NCBI GenBank assembly: GCA_008081045.1 | Contig: VMDC01000022.1 | Coordinates: forward strand, 62,001-126,000 | DNA length: 64,000 bases | Source of the DNA: Gammaproteobacteria bacterium | Lineage (GTDB): Bacteria; Pseudomonadota; Gammaproteobacteria; Pseudomonadales; Pseudohongiellaceae | Direction of reading: 5' to 3' | Part shown: positions 40,777 through 48,927 of the stretch, one piece after another | Position numbering within the stretch: position 1 is the stretch's first letter | Layout of the letters: each line of letters starts with the position of its first letter | Program-made: the position numbers and the translations under genes | Notes under the pieces: model-generated | Seen by the model: only the letters and a program-made list of their open reading frames with translations | Told to the model about the DNA's origin: nothing | The model's database searches: none

Positions 40777-41397
40777 TCATTTTATCTCCACCTGCCGGTC
40801 ACTGTGTAAGGCGTCAACCAGCTTACTGGATTCTTGCTCAAGAGTAAGAATCAGAGAATCTACCTTACGCATAAAATACCGGTAAAAAACAAAGCTTGGT
40901 ATGGCCACAGACAGACCCGCGGCGGTGGTGATAAGCGCCTCGGAGATCCCTCCTGCCAGCGCGTTCGCATTTCCTGTACCTTGCAGCATGATTTCGCTGA
41001 ATACTCGAATCATCCCGACAACAGTGCCAAGCAGACCCAGCAGTGGCGTTACCGCTGCTAATGTTCCGAGGGTGTTCAGGTAACGCTCCATCTCATGGAT
41101 TACCTGCGAGGAGGCCTGCTCTATGCTAGCAACCATCGCCGGGCGTCCGTACTTTGAGTTCAGCAGCCCGGCAGCGAGAATCTGGCCGAGCGGTGATGAC
41201 AGCCGTAGTTGCTGCAGTTTACCTGAATCCAGCTGATCATTCTTAAGCCAGGTCCAGACCTGAGCCAAGATATTCTGCGGGGCAATTCTGGTGACATTGA
41301 GCGTCCAGAAGCGCTCAATGATGATCGCAATGGCAATGATCGAACACAGGATGATGGGCAGCATTAGCCAGCCGCCAGCTTGAACCAGTTCCAGCAC
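40777..41397 (-). CDS. exbB: MotA/TolQ/ExbB proton-channel family protein
   Basis: 206-aa inner-membrane protein with three hydrophobic segments. The N-terminal GGWLMLPIILCSIIAIAIII and the conserved LGTLAAVTPLLGLLGTVVGM and ALITTAAGLSVAIPSFVFY blocks match ExbB/TolQ. The start is a GTG at 41397 with GGAGG upstream. It forms a proton channel with ExbD. The genomic position next to comEC and lipid A genes is typical of this paralog, whose specific client is not known. Confidence 0.93.
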   Translation of the reverse strand: MLELVQAGGWLMLPIILCSIIAIAIIIERFWTLNVTRIAPQNILAQVWTWLKNDQLDSGKLQQLRLSSPLGQILAAGLLNSKYGRPAMVASIEQASSQVIHEMERYLNTLGTLAAVTPLLGLLGTVVGMIRVFSEIMLQGTGNANALAGGISEALITTAAGLSVAIPSFVFYRYFMRKVDSLILTLEQESSKLVDALHSDRQVEIK

Positions 41398-41466
41398 GCG
41401 TTGTCCTCCGGCGAGATCGATATTAGCACAGCGGATGGTGCGCGGATCACCGCTCCGCCCTAAAAG

Positions 41467-43821
41467 CTATCGGCACAAATCGCGATTGCCTGACCATGAC
41501 CAGTAATACCGGCTGGTGCAGCGGGACAGAAGCGGAAACATTTCCGGCTCATTCTCAACAAACCGGTAGGACTGCATACCGGTTTCTGATGTTGCCAGCG
41601 GCCTCATACCAAGCGAGCGGGCTCGTGATTCTACCTGTGGATGGGGATGGTTAAAGCCGTTTTTATAGCCGTTGCTGAAGACCACAAATTCCGCACTGAC
41701 CATTTTCAGAAACGGATAGCTGCTGGAACCCTTACTACCATGATGGGAGGCAATCAGCAGATTGCTCTTCAATCCACTCTGCCACTGCATGGCCAGAGCG
41801 CGTTCCACATGTTGGCTGATGTCTCCCGGCAGCAGTACTGCGCGGTCAGCAGCCTTTATCAATAGCACGCAGGAGCCGTCATTCCGACCGCCACTCCCCG
41901 TCGCAGCGGCCGGCCAGGGTCTGCGCTCATCTAATCCCGACTCACCGGACATGTAGCTAAACTCGACCGAATCCCACACCCAGGTCTCACCCGCGAGACA
42001 GGGAGAGTGTAATTCTCCGCGCCCGCCGCCGGCGTCGAGCTCCGCTTCCGGGAATGCCGCCATGACAGAACCAAGCCCCCCGCTATGATCGTCATCGAAA
42101 TGCGAGATAACAATTTTGTCGAGTGACTCAACACCCAGTGCGGCCATCGCGGGCAGGACCACTGCCAGTCCCGCATCGTAATCCTCCCCGTAAGAAGGAC
42201 CGGTATCGTAAATAAGAGTATGCTCTTTCGTCCTCACAAGCACAGCAAGACCTTGCCCAACATCAAAAATATCGACGCGCAACAGTGGGTCGCTGGCAGC
42301 CTGCCTGATTCCTAAGGCAAGCGGTGCCAGTAAAAGCAGAGCAAAGCGGGTCAATTTAACTTGAGAAGGCAGCAGCTTGATCGCTGAGAAGAAAGCCAAA
42401 CACAGCCCGGCAATGGGTGATAGCACAGAAACCCGAATCGCCTGAAACTCACCAACCAGCCTATCGATAGACCAAAGCACATCAATCAACACTGCCAGCC
42501 ATTCCGAAGATAGACCGACCATGAACGCGCCCAGTTGCGGACTGAGTGCAAGCATCACACTGCTCAGCAGCGCGACGGGTGTCAAAAATGTCCCTACAAC
42601 TGGAATTGCCACCAGGTTTATCAGTGGCGAGAGTGCCGAGACAGATTGGATCAGTATCGTCAGTGGCAGCAGCAGACCCAGAAAGATGAGCCACTGAGGG
42701 CGCCAGTATGTCATGAGCGCCTGAATCGGAGCATCGCGGCCTACATTCCGGGTCGAATAGTTATTCGCAACGAACAACAGCACAGCGACGGCAGAAAAAG
42801 AAAGCCAGAATCCCCGGTCGGTCACTGCAAGCGGGTCAAGAAACAGAATCACCGCAACACCGCACAGGAAGCGAATAACCAGACTGACCTGCCGTCGCAG
42901 CAAAAACGGAGCCAGCGCGACGATAATCATGACGGAGGCACGCTGGGTTGACAGCCCCCATCCTGCAAGTGCTGCGTAGGCTACAGACGCCAAAATCGAC
43001 GCCAGCGCTGCACAGGATTGAACTGGAAGCCCGCTGAGGTTCAACCCCAGCCTCCCGAGCCAGCCTGACATCCTGAATACCAACCAGGCAATCAATCCGA
43101 TATGCATACCCGAAATGACAAACAGGTGATTCAGACCAAGCCTGCCGATGAGCATTTTGAGATCTCTGTTGATTTCGCTACTGTCCCCGATAGTCAGCGC
43201 AGTCAACAATCCTGCACCCTCCCTATCTGTCGCATGCGAATTGATCTCTTGTTTGAGAGCCGCGCGCAAGGCTGACAAGCTGAGTGGATTGACACCTAAT
43301 TTTTTGTTGCCCGACCACTCAAGCAGATAGCCTGAAGCGATAATCCCTTCTCTGAAAAATAACAGCTCCCTGTTTGGCACACCGGGATTGGAGAAACCGT
43401 GTGGTCGTTTCAGCTTTACCTTCAGCTGCCAGATTTCGCCGGACCGCAGTTTAAGGTTCTGAAAGTGAGAAAGCCTGAGTTTTGCGCCAATTTCGAGCTG
43501 ATCAGCTGTTCGAATAACGAATTCGAAACTTTGTCCCCGTTCACGTTGGACCGGCAGACCGGTTATTTCCCCGGTGAGTATGATCGGCACTGATTCAAGG
43601 GGCTCTCCCAAGCGGGCGCGCTGTTGCTGATAGGCCCAGGAGAAGTGCCAGGTACAGCCGAGTATCACGGCAAGCCATGGCAGTCGCCTGGTGCGCGACG
43701 CGAGCATGGCTAAAGCGAGGCCAAACAAAGCAGCCAGAACAATCCATTGCGGATCCGGCAACTCTCTGAGCAGCGCCGGTGACGCAAGACCCGCTATCAG
43801 AGAAACCAGGACGGCACGCAT
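41467..43821 (-). CDS. comEC: ComEC/Rec2-family DNA internalization protein
   Basis: Large polytopic protein (about 784 aa) that forms the inner-membrane channel for single-stranded DNA in natural transformation. It has an N-terminal DUF4131 region, a Competence domain with many helices (residues about 200-500; LFVISGMHIGLIAWL is the family mark) and a C-terminal metallo-beta-lactamase domain with SHFDDDHSGGLGSV near residue 573, LLPGDISQHVE and IASHHGSKGSSS. The ATG at 43821 is preferred over an overlapping TTG. Presence does not prove competence; no other com genes are here. Confidence 0.94.
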   Translation of the reverse strand: MRAVLVSLIAGLASPALLRELPDPQWIVLAALFGLALAMLASRTRRLPWLAVILGCTWHFSWAYQQQRARLGEPLESVPIILTGEITGLPVQRERGQSFEFVIRTADQLEIGAKLRLSHFQNLKLRSGEIWQLKVKLKRPHGFSNPGVPNRELLFFREGIIASGYLLEWSGNKKLGVNPLSLSALRAALKQEINSHATDREGAGLLTALTIGDSSEINRDLKMLIGRLGLNHLFVISGMHIGLIAWLVFRMSGWLGRLGLNLSGLPVQSCAALASILASVAYAALAGWGLSTQRASVMIIVALAPFLLRRQVSLVIRFLCGVAVILFLDPLAVTDRGFWLSFSAVAVLLFVANNYSTRNVGRDAPIQALMTYWRPQWLIFLGLLLPLTILIQSVSALSPLINLVAIPVVGTFLTPVALLSSVMLALSPQLGAFMVGLSSEWLAVLIDVLWSIDRLVGEFQAIRVSVLSPIAGLCLAFFSAIKLLPSQVKLTRFALLLLAPLALGIRQAASDPLLRVDIFDVGQGLAVLVRTKEHTLIYDTGPSYGEDYDAGLAVVLPAMAALGVESLDKIVISHFDDDHSGGLGSVMAAFPEAELDAGGGRGELHSPCLAGETWVWDSVEFSYMSGESGLDERRPWPAAATGSGGRNDGSCVLLIKAADRAVLLPGDISQHVERALAMQWQSGLKSNLLIASHHGSKGSSSYPFLKMVSAEFVVFSNGYKNGFNHPHPQVESRARSLGMRPLATSETGMQSYRFVENEPEMFPLLSRCTSRYYWSWSGNRDLCR

Positions 43822-43884
43822 CAAGTATCCAGGATTAAACTGATAACCCTAGTTGACTGACACGTCAGGGGCTACTTATTGCAT

Positions 43885-45144
43885 TTATTCCTGCCGGAGC
43901 GCCTCTGCAGGCTGAATGCGGGCAGCACGCCGAGCAGGGATGATCGTTGCACATAAAGTCAGAAAAAATACCCCTGTCACAACGGCGGCGAGGTCCAGCG
44001 CTTGAATTTCAGAAGGCAAGTAGTCGATCGGATAGACCTCTGCGCTTAAGAGCTGCAGGCTGAAAAATGACTCCAACCAGCGGGCAAATTCAGTGACGTA
44101 AGTGGCACCCAGAAGCCCGAAAAATAACCCGCAGACCGTGCCGATCAGCCCGATTAAACAGCCCTGCCAGAGAAAGATTTTTGTCACGGTCTTCGGGCTA
44201 GCGCCCAGCGTGCGAAGTATGGCGATGTCGCCCCTTTTATCTCTCACGATCATCATCAGACTCACCACCAGATTGAACGCAGCAACTGATACCAAAAGCC
44301 AGAGCATAAAAGCCACAATATTTCTCGAAAATCGGATGTTGTCGTAAATTGCACCGAGTTTGAGGGTCCAGGATTCAATAAAGAACCCCCGCGGCACCCA
44401 AGAATCAAGCTCCCCAGCAATCTGATCTGCCGCCAGCGCATCATCAAGGCGCAGATGCAGGGCATTCTGCGCGGAGCGCAACCGGAACAGCGCACCTGCG
44501 GCTTGCTGGTTAATCATCACGTAAGCCTCGTCGAGTTCACTGGTGCCAACTCTGAAAGTCCCCACGACATCGAATGTCCGGAAATTGGCCAGAGGAACAA
44601 GCGGATTGATTGATACAGCGGAGGAGTAAAGGGTTAACTGATCGCCAGTTTCCACCCCGATACTTTTCGCAAGCGACTCACCAATGACAACGCCCCAACG
44701 ATTTGCGTAAAGATCCTGCAAGCTTCCTGAGATGAAAAAGTCTTCCAGTGCCGAATAGGTGCGACCCGCATCCCTGTCAATGCCGTTAATCAGCACCCCT
44801 CTGTTGCCACCGCTGCCGGAAACAACGCCGGTTGCCTGTACAACAGGCGAGATCGATACGAGGTCGGGCCTGCTTGCCAACCGATCAATCACTGCATTCC
44901 AATCAGACTGCAGCAGGTTTTCATCTGTGTAGAGGGTGATGTGAGGCACGATCCCGAGGATGGTTTGGCGCATCTCCCGGTCAAACCCGTTCATGACGGA
45001 CAGCACCAGAACCAGGATCGCAACACTCAAAGACAATCCGAAGACTGCCACGACAGACATGAAGGAAACCAGATGACTGCGCCTGCCAGCGCTCACATAT
45101 CGAACAGCGAGGTAGCGGGCAACAGAGAATGGCGATTCAGCCAT
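43885..45144 (-). CDS. lolE: Lipoprotein-releasing ABC transporter permease LolE
   Basis: FtsX/MacB-type permease (419 aa) that with LolC and LolD extracts outer-membrane-destined lipoproteins. It has an N-terminal helix (SVVAVFGLSLSVAILVLVLS), a large periplasmic MacB-like domain and three C-terminal helices; VYPIDYLPSEIQ matches LolE rather than LolC. The ATG at 45144 overlaps the lolD stop by 8 nt and gives the family N-terminus MAESPFSVARYLAVRYVSAG; a longer open frame to 45201 is not needed. It is downstream of lolD as in the lolC-lolD-lolE operon of Pseudomonas. Confidence 0.93.
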   Translation of the reverse strand: MAESPFSVARYLAVRYVSAGRRSHLVSFMSVVAVFGLSLSVAILVLVLSVMNGFDREMRQTILGIVPHITLYTDENLLQSDWNAVIDRLASRPDLVSISPVVQATGVVSGSGGNRGVLINGIDRDAGRTYSALEDFFISGSLQDLYANRWGVVIGESLAKSIGVETGDQLTLYSSAVSINPLVPLANFRTFDVVGTFRVGTSELDEAYVMINQQAAGALFRLRSAQNALHLRLDDALAADQIAGELDSWVPRGFFIESWTLKLGAIYDNIRFSRNIVAFMLWLLVSVAAFNLVVSLMMIVRDKRGDIAILRTLGASPKTVTKIFLWQGCLIGLIGTVCGLFFGLLGATYVTEFARWLESFFSLQLLSAEVYPIDYLPSEIQALDLAAVVTGVFFLTLCATIIPARRAARIQPAEALRQE

Positions 45145-45811
45145 GCAGCATGCCGTCCCGCAGAAACAGTTTTCGATCAAGCGTATCGGCGAAAGATTCA
45201 TCGTGCGTGACGACGATGTAGCTGATGTCCAGCTTTTCGTTGAGATCAGACATCAGCGCCTGAATATTGAGGGCGGTATTGCGATCAAGATTCCCGGTCG
45301 GCTCATCCAGCAGGACGCAGGCAGGCTCCGTAACCAGCGCTCTCGCTATTGCAATACGCTGACGCTCTCCTCCCGAGAGTTCTGAAGGTTTATGCGAGGC
45401 ACGGTCCAGCAAACCCACGCGTTCCAGCATGATCTGACTTTTCTGCAAAGCGTCTTTCCGGGAATAGCCCCCGATCAGCAAGGGCATGGATATATTCTCA
45501 AGCGCGTTAAATTCGGCCAGTAAATGATGGAACTGATAGACAAAACCGAGATACAGATTCCGCAATCGGCCCCGCTCTGTTTCATCGACTTCAGCCAGAT
45601 CCTGTCCCGCAATAATAACGCGTCCCCGGGAAGGCAGATCCAAACCCCCGAGCAAATTCAGCAAGGTCGTCTTTCCGGAACCCGAGCTTCCCAAAATCGC
45701 CAGCTGCTCTCCTCGCTTAACCTGCAGAGAGATCTGTCTGAGCACTTCCAGACACTGCGGCCCTTCGGTATAGGTTTTACCCAGATCCAAGCATTCAAGG
45801 ACTACAGACAC
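45137..45811 (-). CDS. lolD: Lipoprotein-releasing ABC transporter ATPase LolD
   Basis: 224-aa ATPase powering LolCE. Walker A LGSSGSGKTTLLNLLGGLD is near residue 42, the signature LSGGERQRIAIARALV near 143, and Walker B CVLLDEPTGNLD follows. The family-specific YQFHHLLAEFNALENI stands between. The start is a GTG at 45811 with GAGG upstream, and it begins 23 bp after the lolC stop; the end overlaps lolE. Lipoproteins it releases are passed to LolA (1619-2266). Confidence 0.96.
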   Translation of the reverse strand: MSVVLECLDLGKTYTEGPQCLEVLRQISLQVKRGEQLAILGSSGSGKTTLLNLLGGLDLPSRGRVIIAGQDLAEVDETERGRLRNLYLGFVYQFHHLLAEFNALENISMPLLIGGYSRKDALQKSQIMLERVGLLDRASHKPSELSGGERQRIAIARALVTEPACVLLDEPTGNLDRNTALNIQALMSDLNEKLDISYIVVTHDESFADTLDRKLFLRDGMLHG

Positions 45812-45834
45812 AATTCACCCTCGCTTGAGTCAGA

Positions 45835-47070
45835 CTATTCATAACGCAACACTTCCGCAGGCTGTATGCAACTGGCACGATAAGCCGGATACAGGGTCGC
45901 CAGGAAACAGGTAACCAGAGCGGCCAGGCAAACCAGCATAACCTCAAAGGAGACCACCTCCGTTTGCAGATGCGATAAAAGATACAGGTTCGCTCCCTCA
46001 ATATTCGAGTTAACAAACTGCTCCAGAGCCAGACTCACGTCGGTAATCGAGCCGGCTAATCCCAACCCCAGCGCGACGCCAATTACGGTACCTAAAATCC
46101 CGACGACAAGCCCCTGGACCATAAATATGATCATGATGCTCGCCTGGCTGGCCCCCATGGTCCGGAGTATCGCAATATCTGCGCTTTTGTCGGAGACAAA
46201 CATCACCAGCGTCGAAATGATGTTCACGGCACCGATGACGACAATCATCAACAGCATAAAGGCCGTCAGGAATTTCTCCATGTTGAGTGCATCAAACAGA
46301 CTGGCCTGCACTTCGTTCCATGGGGTGATTTCGAGCTCAGAATAATCTGAAAAAACCTGGGCCGCGATGTCGCCGGCACGGTTGATGTCGCTGACTCTTA
46401 ATCGCAGGCGAATATCCACACCCGGATCGTTGGCGAACAAGCGCTCTGCGGCAGTCAATGACATCAGAGCGGTATTGTGGTTGCTGTAGAGACCGAAGTC
46501 AGCGAAACCGATCACCTCGGCACCCTGCCCTTCATCCAGCCTCCTGCGCAATAACTTACCAAGACTCAGCAAACTCACCTGCGTTGAACTGCGCACTCCC
46601 AGCTGACCCGCCAGACCCGCACCAAGAATAACGCCGGTTTCTGATTCACCGAGACTGGCGAGCAGGTCAACGAAGGTAGCGCTACCGGGCTCACTGACCG
46701 ATGACTCCAATGCTGTGTCTATGCCGCGTACCGCGATAAAGGCGGCTTCTCCCTGATGAGTGATACTGGCTTCAGCTTCTAAAAACGGGGCCGCGGCAAT
46801 GACTCCCTCTGAACGGAGCGCAAGATCACGCAACTCGCGCCAATTGGCTTGCAGCCCCGGCCCGGCGATGGTCACATGAGGTGTGGATTTGAGCGCCTCC
46901 TTTCTCAACGTCTCTATCGAGCCGTTAATCACTGCGAGCGCAACAATCAGAATAAGAACGCCGAGTGTGACACCCAGCACCGAAATCAATGAGACAAACG
47001 AAAGTAACAGGCTGTTCTTCTGGGCCAGTGAATAGCGTAATCCGATAAATAATGGGAATGATCTGAGCAT
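45835..47070 (-). CDS. lolC: Lipoprotein-releasing ABC transporter permease LolC
   Basis: Permease (411 aa) of the LolCDE complex and the subunit that docks LolA. The N-terminus LFIGLRYSLAQKNSLLLSFV and the following SLISVLGVTLGVLILIVAL helix, the periplasmic domain, and three C-terminal helices ending in QPAEVLRYE match E. coli LolC. AGAAGG lies about 11 nt upstream of the ATG at 47070, inside a hairpin stem (47083-47103). It is the first gene of lolC-lolD-lolE and follows the orphan recombinase gene by 91 bp on the same strand. Confidence 0.94.
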   Translation of the reverse strand: MLRSFPLFIGLRYSLAQKNSLLLSFVSLISVLGVTLGVLILIVALAVINGSIETLRKEALKSTPHVTIAGPGLQANWRELRDLALRSEGVIAAAPFLEAEASITHQGEAAFIAVRGIDTALESSVSEPGSATFVDLLASLGESETGVILGAGLAGQLGVRSSTQVSLLSLGKLLRRRLDEGQGAEVIGFADFGLYSNHNTALMSLTAAERLFANDPGVDIRLRLRVSDINRAGDIAAQVFSDYSELEITPWNEVQASLFDALNMEKFLTAFMLLMIVVIGAVNIISTLVMFVSDKSADIAILRTMGASQASIMIIFMVQGLVVGILGTVIGVALGLGLAGSITDVSLALEQFVNSNIEGANLYLLSHLQTEVVSFEVMLVCLAALVTCFLATLYPAYRASCIQPAEVLRYE

Positions 47071-47082
47071 TCAGCAAGCAAC

Positions 47083-47103
47083 CTTCTGCCGGGTGGGCAG
47101 AAG
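47083..47103 (-). promoter_or_regulatory. Hairpin covering the likely lolC ribosome-binding site
   Basis: On the minus strand CTTCTGCC pairs with GGCAGAAG (8 bp) around CACCC. The downstream arm contains the AGAAGG that is the best candidate Shine-Dalgarno of lolC, 11 nt before its ATG. In the folded state the site would be sequestered. Confidence 0.4.
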
Positions 47104-47161
47104 TGTCTGCCAACCAGACTCGGGCCCGATAACGTGCATGCTGAATACTGCGTCAGTCAGA

Positions 47162-47842
47162 CTACAGGTGCTCAGCATGACGCTGCAGAAGCCGCTGCAC
47201 CGTCTTAAAACTGATTGGCATCACCGGCGTGGACACTTCATTGGAGATGGCTCTGAGTGACTTACCTTCCCGCTTCAGCTCGAAGATCCGCTTGAGAACC
47301 TTCTGTTCCATCGGATTTTCGATCAGTCGACCGTTATCATGGATCATATAACCGAATGGACGGCTCCCCCCCAGATAACGCCCCTGCTGCTTCTGGCGCT
47401 GTTTGACTCCTTTAATCCGTTCAGCTGATTTGCGCTTCTCAAGCGCCGAAAAAATCGCGACGGCACGACTGACACTGACCGTGAGTTCAGGATCGGTAAT
47501 GTCTCCGCCAAGCTCTACAACATGGAGCGCAATCTGCCTTTGTGTGAACAGGTTGATCAGCTGCAGCGCCTCTTGGCTGGAACTGGCAATGCGTTCAAGC
47601 CTGCTGCACAACAACACATCTCCGGGGTTCATCGCCTCCAGAAGTAATTTACCGCACTCACGGTCGACAAATTCCTGGCTCCAACGGCAGTTAGACTCAG
47701 TGATGGACTGTGTCATATACCAGCCTTTCTGGAGACAATAGGTTTGTATTCCCAGCAGCTCCGGCTCCAAAATACCGTTTAAGCGATCCCGATCCATCGA
47801 GTCTTCGAGCTCGGACGTTCTGCAATAGGCATAGATAGTCAT
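47162..47842 (-). CDS. Serine recombinase (resolvase/invertase family), orphan
   Basis: 226-aa small serine recombinase. The catalytic core is visible: Arg8 and Ser10 in YCRTSE, Arg81 and Arg84 in SRLERIAS, Glu135 and the helix-E block EKRKSAERIKGV. The usual Arg after Glu135 is Lys136, and the first acidic residue of the LDRL motif is Ser80. A C-terminal helix-turn-helix-like region (about 180-222) follows YLGGSRPFGYMIHDNG. The ATG at 47842 with GGGGAG upstream is chosen over a longer open frame. No invertible segment, transposase or res site was recognised beside it, so its target is unknown. Confidence 0.87.
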   Translation of the reverse strand: MTIYAYCRTSELEDSMDRDRLNGILEPELLGIQTYCLQKGWYMTQSITESNCRWSQEFVDRECGKLLLEAMNPGDVLLCSRLERIASSSQEALQLINLFTQRQIALHVVELGGDITDPELTVSVSRAVAIFSALEKRKSAERIKGVKQRQKQQGRYLGGSRPFGYMIHDNGRLIENPMEQKVLKRIFELKREGKSLRAISNEVSTPVMPISFKTVQRLLQRHAEHL

Positions 47843-48536
47843 CTTAGAAACTCCCCTCACCGTCCAGATCGGCGTCCAGCACGGCCCACTTCGGCAAAAG
47901 TCGGCCCTCTTTCAGTCTGATTCGAGAAAGTGAGCCCAAAATATTGATTTAGCGAGATTTACAGACATGAATTCGGTCGACCTGACCCAAGTTTTCTCCC
48001 ATGAGTAAGGCTTAGCCCCAGAATCCATCGCGTGTATTTTGTGTCTGCGTTATCTCAAAGCCACGGACTCGCATTCAATCACAGCGTTTTCACTGAATCA
48101 AGAACCCGCACTGACAGCCCATGACACAATGGCGGGTAAACTGGTGCAACCCTACTTTACCCGTTACCCTTAGCGTATGCGTTTCAAAATCTGCTCCATA
48201 TTATTGTTTTCGATGTATATTTTTAACCATTCACTCTCATAACAGTTGTGATCCTGACCCAGTGCTGATAACATCCGGCGGTCTGTCAGTCAGTACCCCG
48301 TTGGGAAAGCAACCCGATCCACCAAGGATCCGGGTAGACAGGGCAAGCCGATTGCTTGCACCTGACAGACAACATAAACCGGTGCGTTGAGCTTTACAGT
48401 CCCATCCGGATCTCATGGTTTATCAGACCCAGAGAAGACCTGGGCGCAAGAAGATAACGGATCGTGCTTGCAGTCAAACACGACCTATCGCGCCGCATCG
48501 ATGCTCAACGCGAACCAGAGCAAATGCTCAAAGTCA

Positions 48537-48564
48537 AGGCAGGCACCCAGGTGAAAGCCTGCCT
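48537..48564. repeat. Inverted repeat in the rne upstream region
   Basis: AGGCAGGC pairs perfectly with GCCTGCCT across a 12-nt loop that itself contains ACC/GGT. No T-tract follows in either direction, so it is not an obvious terminator. It lies 364 bp before the rne start and could be within a long rne leader or a regulatory site. Confidence 0.4.
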
Positions 48565-48772
48565 AATATGACATCAACTGAACACCACCACGGATTGCCG
48601 AATACGGGTGATTCGGGAAAAAGTGACAGAGACCGTAGATCGAATATTCGAGAAAACCCGCGCAAGTGGTCCATAGGATCAAGCGTAGGGCAAAGCAGAA
48701 AGTTTATTTTAGTTAACAAATTCAAGCGTTTAGAGACAGTTTCTCAGATACTATTTTACTAAACAGCGTCGG

Positions 48773-48791
48773 CCGCGAAGCCATTTCGCGG
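48773..48791 (+). promoter_or_regulatory. rne: Hairpin 1 in the rne leader
   Basis: CCGCGAA pairs with TTCGCGG (7 bp) around GCCAT, 137 nt before the rne start. Enterobacterial rne mRNAs carry leader hairpins through which RNase E lowers its own mRNA level; whether these are equivalent is an inference from position. Confidence 0.45.
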
Positions 48792-48829
48792 TGCAAACTG
48801 GTTATGGAATTACTGACTCGCAGCGACTT

Positions 48830-48850
48830 TTTGGCCATCATACGGCCAAA
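48830..48850 (+). promoter_or_regulatory. rne: Hairpin 2 in the rne leader
   Basis: TTTGGCC pairs with GGCCAAA (7 bp) around ATCATAC, 78 nt before the rne start and 39 nt after hairpin 1. The two together form a compact structured leader consistent with autoregulation by RNase E. Confidence 0.45.
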
Positions 48851-48927
48851 CCTTCGGCAACGCCCTGCTCCTTTCTGAATATCTCCCGCGGTTTACTGTC
48901 CTTGACTCATAAAGGAATGTAAATCCG

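Larger units (their letters stand above)
47843..48927. other. Gene-free region upstream of rne, including its leader
   Basis: About 1.08 kb without a convincing gene. Short open frames exist on both strands but show no ribosome site or family resemblance. The right-hand 150 bp form the probable 5' leader of rne, with two tight hairpins. A third hairpin is at 48537-48564. Promoters for the recombinase (minus) and rne (plus) must lie here but could not be assigned. Base composition is AT-richer in 48180-48240 and 48700-48765. Confidence 0.5.

Noticed and set aside
48121-48762. Two short plus-strand open frames in the gap before rne (48121-48390 and 48415-48762)
   Set aside because: No ribosome site or family resemblance; the second runs into the AT-rich rne upstream region and its composition is not protein-like.
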